A DNA stretch of 55,017 nucleotides from the NCBI GenBank assembly GCA_026386805.1, contig JAPLMX010000093.1, forward strand, positions 1-55,017. Reading direction: 5' to 3'. This document shows, in pieces, positions 6,925 through 14,823 of the stretch (positions are counted from its first letter, which is position 1; every line of letters begins with the position of its first letter). Source of the stretch: Phycisphaerae bacterium (GTDB lineage Bacteria > Planctomycetota > Phycisphaerae > Sedimentisphaerales > Anaerobacaceae). The position numbers and the translations under genes are program-made. The notes beneath the pieces were generated by a model, which was given only the letters and a program-made list of their open reading frames with translations, did not search any database and had not been told where the DNA came from.

Positions 6925-8999
6925 GTTCGACTTCTCCTATTGCGTTGCGCATAAGGCAATGCGACAGTCTCCGTCAGATTCGTTCTTCTCCCGGCCAATT
7001 CGATACTCCCGCCCACCTTGTCCGTGGTGAACACGATCGTCGCGGCGCCGAGCTTGACCTGCGCCTGTCTGCCCACGCCTGTGGCAGTTGCACTCTCCAC
7101 GTCGGCGACCGCGGCACTGGTAGCGGTGAGCACGTGAAGAAAATAATCCGTTGCCTGGGGCTCATCCGGCGAAATCTCAATCCGGCACTCGGGAGCGGGG
7201 CCGGTGTTCTTCGCTGGGGGATAGCTATGGCCGCCATAGGTGTAGAGATCCGCTCCCGTGACCAAATGGACCAGGGGATTCTCCGGCAACAGCGTCTGGA
7301 TGAACAAGCGTCCCTTGCCGTTGGTGACCACGAGGTGATTCCTCGCGGTCGTAGGCGGCTTCACGGCCTGTAGCAGCCAGGTCTTCTTGAACTCGGGCTT
7401 CGTAGCGCAGACCCGGTCGAAGATGACGAACGTGCCGGGTCGGAGAAAGACGATCTGCCGGGTGAAGCAGGAGAGCTTCTGCGGCGAGTACGCCCTCGTG
7501 CAATCGCCGGCGACGTAGACATACGCCCCCGTATCCTCGAACGCCAGCAGGTCGGCAATGTCGTAGAGCTTACGCTCGCGGAGCCACTGGGCGGGATCAG
7601 CAACGGCGCCGTTGTGATGCGGCCAGTTGTGGTGCTGGCCCCCGTCGTTGCCGGTGACGGTGCCGGCCCGGATGCCCGGCCAGGTCTCACACGGATCGTG
7701 GACGAGGATCGTGCTGTGCGCGATGGTTCGCAGGTGGTAGTTCACGTCGTGCGGGGTGCCGAATTCGTCGTAGTGGCCCCCGTCGCCCGCCAACTCGTCG
7801 TACTGGTAGATCAGGAAGTGCCCGACGTCCAGATGCTGGTGGGCGGTGAACCGGTCGCCGCACTTGAAGAAGAAGTACGTCGCGTCCTCGTCCCACGAGC
7901 TGCGGGCGTAGACATACCCTGGTCCGGGGCTGAGGTGAGACAGCCGAAAGTGGCTCAGGTCGCCCTGGGTGACCGTCGTGTCCCGCCAGAGGAAGTCCTT
8001 GTAGGCGTAGGTTCCGACGCTGGAGCGCGGGGTCGTCTCGTTGAAGGCGTGCACTACCTGGTGCTCGGGATCGTCACGAAAGTGGTTGACGAGGATTCGC
8101 CGGGCGGACAGGACCTTGTCGCGGTCGCCGCCGAAGAGGCGGCCGCCGCCATCGCCCATCGGAATGGCCCTGCGCGAGCCGTACTCTCCGATACCGGGAT
8201 AGGCCTCGAACATGCTCGCGATGGCCCGGTGCCGGAAGAACTGCGGGGCATCCGCGTAGTAATCCACGCCTTCGCAGTGCCTGGCCACCTCGCAGAAGAA
8301 CAGCCACTCATAGAGGAAGTAGTTGATGTAATAGCCCTCGGCCCAGCCGCCGCCCGCGCCGGCCAACTCCAGGGCCGGGGCCGCCCGCGTGCGCCAATCC
8401 TCCTGGAGCACGCGCAGGAACTCCTGCGCCCGAGGGTTCTCGTAGTAGGTGGCATAGCAAGCCAGCCCGATCCCCCAATTCTTGTAGCCGTACCAGCCGT
8501 TATGGAAGACGTGGGTCTCCGATTGGACGTTGGCCTCGATGGTCTTGTCCATGTACTCCCAGCACTTTCGGCGTTGCTCGGCGGTCCAACCGTCGTAGCA
8601 GAGGTCATACACGAGGGCACACAGAGCCAGGTCGGTCCCGAACGTCGTGTGTCCCACGCGAATCGGGCCGCTGACGTACTTCATGGCCCGCTCCACCGCC
8701 GCCTGGCCCAGCGACTTGTCACCATCGATCGCACACACGAGGGCCATCGAAATCATGGCGGAGTAGTCGTCGACTCCCGCCTGTCGAGCCACGGCGACGA
8801 CTCGCTGGTAGGCTTGGGGCCGTTCCTTGGCCAGGTCCTTCAACTCCTGTCTGGACCCCAGCAAGCGTGGATGCTCCTTCGGCACGGGATGTGTGGCGGC
8901 CGGGGCCGGGCGCGGGGGCACAAAGATGACCCAGCACAAACAGCATGTCACAAGTCGGGTCATAAGGTGAAGTCGTGTCGAAGCGACGTTCGGTATCAT
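6921..8999 (-). CDS. Secreted heparinase II/III-like polysaccharide lyase
   Basis: About 692 residues. The N-terminal signal sequence (around LVTCCLCWVIFV) ends near APAATHP. The middle is an (alpha/alpha) toroid with Trp/Tyr-rich helices (HVFHNGWYGYKNWGIG, GWAEGYYINYFLYEW). The C-terminal beta-sandwich has the family's FTAHQHLDVGHFLIYQYDEL and GDGGHYDEFG, as in heparinase II/III and alginate/ulvan lyases. It probably degrades uronic-acid polysaccharides outside the cytoplasm; the exact glycan is unknown. ATG 8999 follows AAGGA by about 6 nt and precedes a signal peptide, so I prefer it to upstream starts. The last 4 nt overlap the macrodomain gene. Confidence 0.85.
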   Translation of the reverse strand: MIPNVASTRLHLMTRLVTCCLCWVIFVPPRPAPAATHPVPKEHPRLLGSRQELKDLAKERPQAYQRVVAVARQAGVDDYSAMISMALVCAIDGDKSLGQAAVERAMKYVSGPIRVGHTTFGTDLALCALVYDLCYDGWTAEQRRKCWEYMDKTIEANVQSETHVFHNGWYGYKNWGIGLACYATYYENPRAQEFLRVLQEDWRTRAAPALELAGAGGGWAEGYYINYFLYEWLFFCEVARHCEGVDYYADAPQFFRHRAIASMFEAYPGIGEYGSRRAIPMGDGGGRLFGGDRDKVLSARRILVNHFRDDPEHQVVHAFNETTPRSSVGTYAYKDFLWRDTTVTQGDLSHFRLSHLSPGPGYVYARSSWDEDATYFFFKCGDRFTAHQHLDVGHFLIYQYDELAGDGGHYDEFGTPHDVNYHLRTIAHSTILVHDPCETWPGIRAGTVTGNDGGQHHNWPHHNGAVADPAQWLRERKLYDIADLLAFEDTGAYVYVAGDCTRAYSPQKLSCFTRQIVFLRPGTFVIFDRVCATKPEFKKTWLLQAVKPPTTARNHLVVTNGKGRLFIQTLLPENPLVHLVTGADLYTYGGHSYPPAKNTGPAPECRIEISPDEPQATDYFLHVLTATSAAVADVESATATGVGRQAQVKLGAATIVFTTDKVGGSIELAGRRTNLTETVALPYAQRNRRSRT

Positions 9000-9139
9000 A
9001 CGGTTTCCTTGCTGAGAATACTCACACAGCACCATGATACCCGCCCTCCATTCGCCCGCCAACCCTCGCTTGTGCAACATGCACCTTGACGGGTCAGTCG
9101 GCGGTCCATAGAATGCGGACCCTGGATTGGATGAAGCGG

Positions 9140-9201
9140 CAGTCGGTTGCTCTCCTATGACCACCGACTACCGGCTACTGACTACCGACTACCGATTCTG
9201 G
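9140..9201. repeat. Partial copy of the ACTACCGACT inverted repeat, upstream of dapL
   Basis: The sequence runs from AGTCGGTTG through a degenerate spacer to the direct runs ACCGACTACCGG and ACTGACTACCGACTACC. It lines up with the full inverted repeat downstream of dapL (10454-10521). The two copies therefore bracket the gene. Confidence 0.7.
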
Positions 9202-9217
9202 CAGGGACCGCAAAGCA

Positions 9218-10447
9218 ATGATTGGAATCAATGAGAACTATCTGAAGCTCCGGGCCGGGTATCTGTTTCCGGAGATCGGCCGGCGGGTCCGGACGTTCAA
9301 GCAGGAACATCCGAATGCCAAGGTCATCAGCATGGGCATCGGCGATGTCACGCAACCGCTGGCGCCCGCGGTGATCGAAGCCATGCACCGGGCGGTGGAC
9401 GAGATGGGCCGGCAGGAGACCTTCCGGGGCTATGACGACAGCGGCGTCGGCTACGAATTCCTGCGCCAGGCGATTGTCGACAGGGACTTCGGCGCGCGGG
9501 GCATCTCCATCGACTTGGACGAGGTCTTCGTCAGTGACGGCACCAAGTCCGACACCGGCAACATGCAGGAGGTCTTCGGCGTTGACAACGTCGTCGCCGT
9601 GGCTGACCCGGTCTACCCGGTCTACGTCGATACGAACGTCATGGCGGGGCGGACGGGTCCCGCCGGCAGCGAGGGCCAGTTTGCGGGGATCGTCTATATG
9701 CCTGCTACGGCCGAGAACGGCTTTGTCCCCAAGCCGCCGGATAGGCCGGTGGACATGATCTACCTGTGCTTCCCGAACAATCCCACGGGCACGGTGGCGA
9801 CGGAGGCGGATCTGGCCCGGTGGGTCAAGTATGCCCGCACCAACAAGGCCGTGATCTTCTTCGATGCCGCCTACGAAGCCTTTATCAAGGACCCGGCGGT
9901 CCCGCACTCGATCTACGAGATTGAGGGGGCCAAGGACGTCGCCATCGAGTTTCGAAGCTGCTCCAAGACGGCCGGGTTCACGGGTGTCCGCTGCGCCTAC
10001 AGCATCGTGCCCAAGCAGCTTAAGGCCTATGCGAAGGACGGCCGGGCGGTGGAGGTCAATCCGATCTGGCGACGCCGGCACACGACGAAGTTCAACGGCG
10101 TTTCTTACATTACCCAAAGGGGCGCCGAGGCGATCTACAGTCCCGCCGGCGCCAAGCAGGTGCAGCAGACGATCAATCTCTACATGGCCAATGCGGGCCT
10201 GATCCGCGATGCGCTCACCAAGCTCGGGTACACGGTCTACGGTGGCCTCAACGCACCCTACATCTGGGTCCGCACGCCGAAGGGCCTGGGGTCGTGGGAG
10301 TTCTTCGACCTGCTCCTGAACAAGGCCAATCTCGTCTGCACGCCCGGCGCTGGTTTTGGGCCTTCGGGCGAGGGGTACGTGCGTCTGACCGCGTTCGGCC
10401 TGCCGCAGAACGTCGAGGAAGCCTTGAATCGATTGGCCAAGCTGTAA
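9218..10447 (+). CDS. dapL: LL-diaminopimelate aminotransferase
   Basis: A 409-residue class I/II aminotransferase. It starts [20 protein letters not shown] and has [33 protein letters not shown] and the PLP-lysine motif [12 protein letters not shown] (Lys about 250). These are signatures of DapL, which turns tetrahydrodipicolinate directly into LL-2,6-diaminopimelate using glutamate. That shortcut of lysine and peptidoglycan synthesis is known from plants, Chlamydiae and many Planctomycetota. AGGGA lies about 10 nt before ATG 9218. The same repeat family occurs on both flanks (9140-9201 and 10454-10521). Confidence 0.96.
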   Translation: MIGINENYLKLRAGYLFPEIGRRVRTFKQEHPNAKVISMGIGDVTQPLAPAVIEAMHRAVDEMGRQETFRGYDDSGVGYEFLRQAIVDRDFGARGISIDLDEVFVSDGTKSDTGNMQEVFGVDNVVAVADPVYPVYVDTNVMAGRTGPAGSEGQFAGIVYMPATAENGFVPKPPDRPVDMIYLCFPNNPTGTVATEADLARWVKYARTNKAVIFFDAAYEAFIKDPAVPHSIYEIEGAKDVAIEFRSCSKTAGFTGVRCAYSIVPKQLKAYAKDGRAVEVNPIWRRRHTTKFNGVSYITQRGAEAIYSPAGAKQVQQTINLYMANAGLIRDALTKLGYTVYGGLNAPYIWVRTPKGLGSWEFFDLLLNKANLVCTPGAGFGPSGEGYVRLTAFGLPQNVEEALNRLAKL

Positions 10448-10453
10448 AGAAAG

Positions 10454-10521
10454 GTAGTCGGTAGTCAGTAGTCGGTTGGAATCCCATGACTGGCGATCAC
10501 CGACTACTGACTACCGACTAC
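10454..10521. repeat. 68-bp inverted repeat between dapL and folK
   Basis: Two perfect 23-bp arms (10454-10476 and 10499-10521), each made of near-tandem GTAGTCGGTAGTC-type units, are separated by 22 bp. Transcribed, it gives a long hairpin with no T-tract, 6 nt after the dapL stop. A shorter relative lies at 9140-9201. Confidence 0.9.
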
Positions 10522-10531
10522 AAGGTTCTTC

Positions 10532-11665
10532 ATGACCGACTGGGTGACGGCATATATCGGATTGGGAAGCAATTTGGGCGACCGGGAGCGCACGATTCGC
10601 GAGTCGCTACGGATGCTCGGCGGCGACGGGAGCATCGAGGTGACCCGTGTCAGCGATCTTCAGGAAACCGCGCCGCTGGGGCAGGTGGCTCAGCCGAACT
10701 ATCTCAATGGCGTGGCCGAGATCAGGACGGGACTGGGACCACAGGAACTGCTCCAGAGGTTCAAAGCGACGGAAGCCGCTCTCGGACGGGGGCCTCATGC
10801 CAAATGGGCCTCCCGAACGATTGATCTCGATTTGCTGTTGTACGGTGACCGGATCATCCGCGACAATGGGCTGATCGTGCCTCACCCGGACGTTCACTTG
10901 CGATCATTCGTGCTGGAGGGTCTGTGCCAGCTCGATCCCGATCTGATCTACCCATTGCTCAAGGTACCCATGCGCGAGCTTTTGCAGCGTCTGGGCGGCG
11001 GCAGTTTCGTCCTGAACCAGGACGCTCCGCAGCTTATCAGTGTCGCCGGCGTTATCGGCGTCGGCAAGACCACCTTGGCCAAGAAGCTGGGCGAGGTCTT
11101 CCGGACCACGGTCCTGTTCGAGCCGTATGACACCAACCCGTTCCTGCCGGAGGTCTATGCGGGCAAATGCGAGCTGGCCCTGGACTGTCAGTTGTTCTTC
11201 CTCGTGCACCGGACCAAGGAACTCGGGCGGGAGATTCTGCCGCCGGGGCGCATTGCCATAACGGATTACGTGTTTGACCAGGAGATGATCTATGCCCGAC
11301 GACTGCTGGGCCCGACACAGTTGGCGCTCTACGAGAGCATCTACCGGCCGTTCTTCCGGATGGTGGCGACCCCCGGCCTGGTGATCTACTTGCAGGATTC
11401 GCCCGCGAATTGCCTGCAGCGGATTCACCGACGCAACCGGCCCTACGAGCAGGGGGTCAGCCTCGATTTTCTGGAAGCCCTCGACGGCGACTATCAGCAC
11501 ATGTTCGCCAACTGGAAAGCCAGTCCGGTGATCCGCATGCCGGCCTCGCGGCTGACCGGCTACGCACCGGCGGTGGTCGAGCACCTTGTCCTTCAAGTCA
11601 AAGCGTACGTCGCGATGGAAGCTGAACTAATGGGCTCCAACGGGCCACTGGCATTGTCATGCTGA
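10532..11665 (+). CDS. folK: HPPK (FolK) fused to a deoxynucleoside kinase
   Basis: A 377-residue two-domain protein. Residues 1-155 are 6-hydroxymethyl-dihydropterin pyrophosphokinase (AYIGLGSNLGDRE; SRTIDLDLLLYGD; VPHPDVHLRSFVLEGL), a folate-synthesis enzyme. Residues about 168-365 are a deoxynucleoside kinase of the dCK/dGK type: P-loop GVIGVGKTTLAKKL (173 on), LFEPYDTNPFLPEVY, the DRYxx-like ITDYVFDQEMIYAR, and LQDSPANCLQRIHRRNR lid. Such fusions are known from Bacteroidota and some Planctomycetota. It links folate supply and deoxynucleotide salvage. The last residues (MGSNGPLALSC) and the stop lie at or inside a dispersed repeat starting at 11655, so the C-terminal tail appears set by that repeat. 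Confidence 0.92.
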   Translation: MTDWVTAYIGLGSNLGDRERTIRESLRMLGGDGSIEVTRVSDLQETAPLGQVAQPNYLNGVAEIRTGLGPQELLQRFKATEAALGRGPHAKWASRTIDLDLLLYGDRIIRDNGLIVPHPDVHLRSFVLEGLCQLDPDLIYPLLKVPMRELLQRLGGGSFVLNQDAPQLISVAGVIGVGKTTLAKKLGEVFRTTVLFEPYDTNPFLPEVYAGKCELALDCQLFFLVHRTKELGREILPPGRIAITDYVFDQEMIYARRLLGPTQLALYESIYRPFFRMVATPGLVIYLQDSPANCLQRIHRRNRPYEQGVSLDFLEALDGDYQHMFANWKASPVIRMPASRLTGYAPAVVEHLVLQVKAYVAMEAELMGSNGPLALSC

Positions 11666-11750
11666 ACGAAGTGAAGCATCTGGGTAACGAATGAGAATAA
11701 CGATTGTTGCCTCACCAGCCCAGATCCTTCGCCTGCGGCTCAGGATGACA
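11655..11750. repeat. Dispersed 96-bp inverted repeat, family 2, copy 1
   Basis: The left arm TGTCATGCTGAACGAAGTGA and the right arm CTTCGCCTGCGGCTCAGGAT (continuing to GACA) pair across a variable centre. The arms match the copies at 28547-28646 and 38118-38214. The TGA at its left edge ends the folK-dNK reading frame. It fills the gap before panC. Confidence 0.88.
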
Positions 11751-11809
11751 GACTGCTGGCACGCTACGTGTACAATCCCATTTCGTATGGGTTACGTGAG
11801 GCAACAGAA

Positions 11810-12664
11810 ATGCAGATAGCAAAGACAATAACTGAGATCCGAGCGTGCGTCAGCCAGGCCCGTGCAGCGGGCAAGACCGTGGGCTTCGTACCCACGATGG
11901 GCGCGCTCCACGTGGGCCACGTTTCGCTCATCAAGGCGGCCGCCGAGCGGTGCGACTTCGTTGTCGTCAGCATCTTCGTCAATCCGACGCAGTTCGGCCC
12001 GGGCGAGGACTTCGAGAAGTACCCCCGGCCGCTCGATAAGGACTTGGCAATCTGCGAAGAAAGCGGCGTGGATGCGGTCTTTGCCCCCAGCCCCGCCGAG
12101 ATGTACCCGCGTCAGAACCTGACGTGGGTCACGGTGGAAAAAGTGTCGGAGCCGCTGTGCGGCCGGTTCCGGCCGGGCCATTTCCGGGGCGTCGCCACGG
12201 TCTGCGCGAAGCTCTTCAACGTCGTCGGTCCCAATGCCGCCTTTTTCGGCCAGAAAGACGCCCAGCAGGTGGCGGTTATCCAGCGGATGGTCGCCGACCT
12301 CAATATGCCGTTGGAGATCGTGGTTTGCCCGACCGTGCGCGAACCGGATGGACTGGCCACCAGTAGTAGAAATCAGTATCTCAGCCCGCAAGAGAGGAAG
12401 GATGCAACAGTGATTTATCGCGCGTTGCAGAGGTCCGCCGAGCTGATCCGCGAAGGCAAGGCGGCTGCGGCAGAGATCACTCGCTACATGGGCGAAGTCC
12501 TCCGGCAGGTTCCGGCCTTGCGGATCGAGTACGTGAGCATCGTGGACGCCGAGAGTCTTGACGATCTCAGGCGGGTCGAGGGCAAGGTCCTGGTGGCCGT
12601 GGCGGCTCGGCTCGGCTCGACCCGGCTGATCGACAATATCGTGGTGGACGCGACCGCAAAATAG
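11810..12664 (+). CDS. panC: Pantothenate synthetase
   Basis: A 284-residue enzyme of the nucleotidyltransferase fold. It condenses pantoate and beta-alanine with ATP to give pantothenate, the coenzyme A precursor. It shows VPTMGALHVGHVSLI with the HxGH element, FVNPTQFGPGEDFEKYPR, FFGQKDAQQ, and VREPDGLATSSRNQYLS, the counterpart of the KMSKS loop. ATG 11810 with GAGG about 8 nt upstream matches the usual N-terminus better than the in-frame start at 11768. It is followed after 53 bp by panD, which makes its substrate beta-alanine. Confidence 0.96.
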   Translation: MQIAKTITEIRACVSQARAAGKTVGFVPTMGALHVGHVSLIKAAAERCDFVVVSIFVNPTQFGPGEDFEKYPRPLDKDLAICEESGVDAVFAPSPAEMYPRQNLTWVTVEKVSEPLCGRFRPGHFRGVATVCAKLFNVVGPNAAFFGQKDAQQVAVIQRMVADLNMPLEIVVCPTVREPDGLATSSRNQYLSPQERKDATVIYRALQRSAELIREGKAAAAEITRYMGEVLRQVPALRIEYVSIVDAESLDDLRRVEGKVLVAVAARLGSTRLIDNIVVDATAK

Positions 12665-12717
12665 CGTATAATGCCGCCGGGATGGGGCGCGAGCAATAGC
12701 ATAAGCGGTGTGATGAT

Positions 12718-13074
12718 ATGTTGATAAAAGTGCTCAAGAGCAAGCTGCATCGGGCCCGGGTCACCGAGGCAAAGCTGCATTATCCCGGCAGCATCGAGAT
12801 CGACGAGAACTTGATGTGGGCGGCGGGAATCACGCCCTACGAGGCCGTCACGGTCGCGGATCTGAACAATGGCAATCGGCTCCAGACCTACGTGGTTCCG
12901 GGCGAGCCAGGCTCCGGCAGGATCGTCATCCTCGGGGCAGCGGCTCGATTGGTCAGGGCACAGGACACCGTGATCATCTTCAGCTTTGCCTACTGCACGC
13001 CCGACGAGGCTGGTGAGTTGATGCCCAAAATCGTTGTCCTGGACGAAAACAACCGAATCGTGGAGAAACCGTAG
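12718..13074 (+). CDS. panD: Aspartate 1-decarboxylase
   Basis: A 118-residue pro-enzyme. The self-cleavage site is plain: KLHYPGSIEID, with Gly24-Ser25, where Ser25 becomes the pyruvoyl group after cleavage. GAAARLVRAQDTVIIFSFA is the typical C-terminal core. It decarboxylates aspartate to beta-alanine for PanC, directly upstream. The stop is 11 bp before lgt. No strong ribosome site precedes ATG 12718. Confidence 0.96.
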   Translation: MLIKVLKSKLHRARVTEAKLHYPGSIEIDENLMWAAGITPYEAVTVADLNNGNRLQTYVVPGEPGSGRIVILGAAARLVRAQDTVIIFSFAYCTPDEAGELMPKIVVLDENNRIVEKP

Positions 13075-13085
13075 ATAGTCGCCCG

Positions 13086-14075
13086 ATGCACCCCGAACTC
13101 TTCAAAATCCCACTGATTCCCCTGACGATCAAGAGCTACGGCTTGATGATGGTCGTCGGATTCCTGGCGGCGGTGGCGATCATCCGCTACCTGAGCCGGC
13201 ATTTTACGCGCGATCCCCAGATCATCACCAATGCGGCCCTGTATGCACTTGTCGCGGGGGTTGTGGGAGCACGGGCGTTCTTCGTCCTCCACTATTTCGA
13301 TCGATACCGCGCTGACCCCTTGAGCGTATTCGCCATTTGGAACGGGGGCTTGGAGGTGATCGGCGGGGTGATGCTGGCGATCGCCGTGATTTTGCTCTAC
13401 GGCCGGCACCATAAGGTGCCGATCCGCCACTATCTGGACGTGCTCGCCATCGGCCTGCTGGCCGCCTTGATGTTCGGCCGGATCGGGTGCTTTCTGAACG
13501 GCTGCTGTTATGGCAGACCGACCGACCTGCCTTCGGGCATGCGCTTCCCGTATGGCTCGTTCTCGTACAGCAGCCAGGTCAAACCCGATCCCGGCCGCCA
13601 TCGGCTGGAGCCCTATTTCACGCTGCCGCAAGAGTATTTCAGCCATACAACGGAAGACGGCGTCGATTCTTCCGAGCTCAAGCCGGCGAAGTACCTCACG
13701 CCGGAACAGCGGGAGCTTGTGACCAAGGGGCCGTATCGCGCATTGCCGGTTCACCCCACGCAATTGTATTCCTCGGCGGCTGCGGGTCTTCTCGCCTTGC
13801 TACTCTATGGCTTCTGGCGGCGCTCCCAGCGAGCCGAGGCGAGTGGGCGGTATGGCGTGCTCACCAAGCCCGGCTCGATCTTCGGCCTGATGTTCATCCT
13901 GTACGCCATCAAGCGATTCTCCGTGGAGATGATCCGCGACGACAATCCCTTCGAGATGGCGGGACTGACCATCTCGCAGCTTCTATGCTTCGTCCTGGCC
14001 GCCCTCGGCATCGCCCTGGCGATCTATTTCGGTCTCAGCAAGCCGGAAAAGCTGCCGTCGCCGAAGTCGAAGTGA
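13086..14075 (+). CDS. lgt: Prolipoprotein diacylglyceryl transferase
   Basis: A 329-residue membrane enzyme of about seven helices that moves diacylglycerol from phosphatidylglycerol to the lipobox cysteine of lipoproteins. Visible marks are IKSYGLMMVVGF, VGARAFFVLHYFD, IWNGGLEVIGG, the signature LMFGRIGCFLNGCCYGRPTD, VHPTQLYSS and the KRFSVEMIRDDNP end. A roughly 50-residue loop after the signature (residues 155-215) is longer than in Escherichia coli Lgt. Its start is 11 bp after panD. Confidence 0.95.
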   Translation: MHPELFKIPLIPLTIKSYGLMMVVGFLAAVAIIRYLSRHFTRDPQIITNAALYALVAGVVGARAFFVLHYFDRYRADPLSVFAIWNGGLEVIGGVMLAIAVILLYGRHHKVPIRHYLDVLAIGLLAALMFGRIGCFLNGCCYGRPTDLPSGMRFPYGSFSYSSQVKPDPGRHRLEPYFTLPQEYFSHTTEDGVDSSELKPAKYLTPEQRELVTKGPYRALPVHPTQLYSSAAAGLLALLLYGFWRRSQRAEASGRYGVLTKPGSIFGLMFILYAIKRFSVEMIRDDNPFEMAGLTISQLLCFVLAALGIALAIYFGLSKPEKLPSPKSK

Positions 14076-14126
14076 ACGTCGTTCTCCCAGCACGATGAGC
14101 GTAAATCTTTTGCCGGCCTGATCCTA

Positions 14127-14146
14127 CCAAGGCCGGAAGGCCTTGG
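14127..14146 (+). terminator. Hairpin after lgt (possible terminator)
   Basis: CCAAGGCC/GGCCTTGG forms a perfect 8-bp stem with a GGAA loop, 51 nt after the lgt stop. It lacks a T-tract, so factor-independent termination is uncertain; it may be another repeat. Confidence 0.35.
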
Positions 14147-14158
14147 GGCTGGTCTATG

Positions 14159-14207
14159 GTGTCGAGGGCGTCCCGCCCTCGAATCGCGGGCAGGATGCCC
14201 GCGACAC
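14159..14207 (-). repeat. 49-bp double-hairpin repeat, copy B (intergenic)
   Basis: Reverse complement of copy A (3487-3535) with one difference (ATT for ATC in the link between hairpins). It lies between lgt and the blaI-like gene, outside any credible reading frame. Confidence 0.92.
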
Positions 14208-14312
14208 GACCATCCCAAGCTGTGCTTGAGGCTGCCACCCGATCTCACCACGCCTGGTTCTTGGCCTTCGTGCGGATCGTTGATTTTTTTCAAGAATATT
14301 TTGATATTTCCC

Positions 14313-14356
14313 TTTACAATTTGATTTATGGCAAATACTATATTGTCAAATCAAAT
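14313..14356 (+). promoter_or_regulatory. Promoter with palindromic operator upstream of the blaI-like gene
   Basis: In an AT-rich stretch unlike the surrounding DNA, TTTACA (14313-14318) and TACTAT (14336-14341) stand 17 bp apart. The -10 box lies between the arms of a perfect 9-bp inverted repeat, ATTTGATTT (14319-14327) and AAATCAAAT (14348-14356). BlaI/MecI repressors bind such palindromes as dimers, so this is probably their own autoregulated control site. Confidence 0.6.
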
Positions 14357-14370
14357 ATGGAGACAAGAAT

Positions 14371-14790
14371 ATGACCACGTCAAAGAAGCCAGAGGCCGGC
14401 CGGCGGAAGAAGACCGTTGCGGAGCTCACCGAGGCCGAGTGGGAGATTATGAGAGTCGTCTGGGAAAAGGAGCCGTGTGCCGCCGGCACCGTCCAGGAAG
14501 CACTTGCGGCCACCCGGGACTGGTGCTACGCCACCGTCAAGCTCACGATGGACCGCATGGTCCAGAAGGGTTTCCTGGAGATCAACAAGATTCGCAACCT
14601 GCAGCTTTTCCGGTCCTGCATCAGCGAAGTGGAGGCCAGGCGGGGAGAACTCCGCAAGATGCTCAAGCGCGCCTTTGGCGGGGCGCTAACCCCCATGCTG
14701 AAGTTCCTGATCGAGCATGAAGGCCTCTCGCAGGATGAGGCGGCGGAGCTGCGCGAATTCGTGAAGAAGGCCGAACAGGGGAAAGATTGA
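14371..14790 (+). CDS. BlaI/MecI/CopY-type transcriptional repressor
   Basis: A 139-residue winged-helix repressor. LTEAEWEIMRVVWEKEP and ATTVKLTMDRM-like (here YATVKLTMDRMVQKGFLE) are the DNA-binding half, followed by the C-terminal dimerisation helix region with the cleavable segment seen in BlaI relatives. In the classic system the membrane M56 peptidase partner relieves repression by leading to cleavage of the repressor. The very next gene, 33 bp on, is an M56 protein, so the pair should work together. GGAG lies 9 nt before the ATG. A palindromic promoter/operator stands just upstream (14313-14356). No beta-lactamase gene is nearby. Confidence 0.93.
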   Translation: MTTSKKPEAGRRKKTVAELTEAEWEIMRVVWEKEPCAAGTVQEALAATRDWCYATVKLTMDRMVQKGFLEINKIRNLQLFRSCISEVEARRGELRKMLKRAFGGALTPMLKFLIEHEGLSQDEAAELREFVKKAEQGKD

Positions 14791-14823
14791 TCGAGCGGAT
14801 TCACAGGAGCGGGAGGTCCACCC

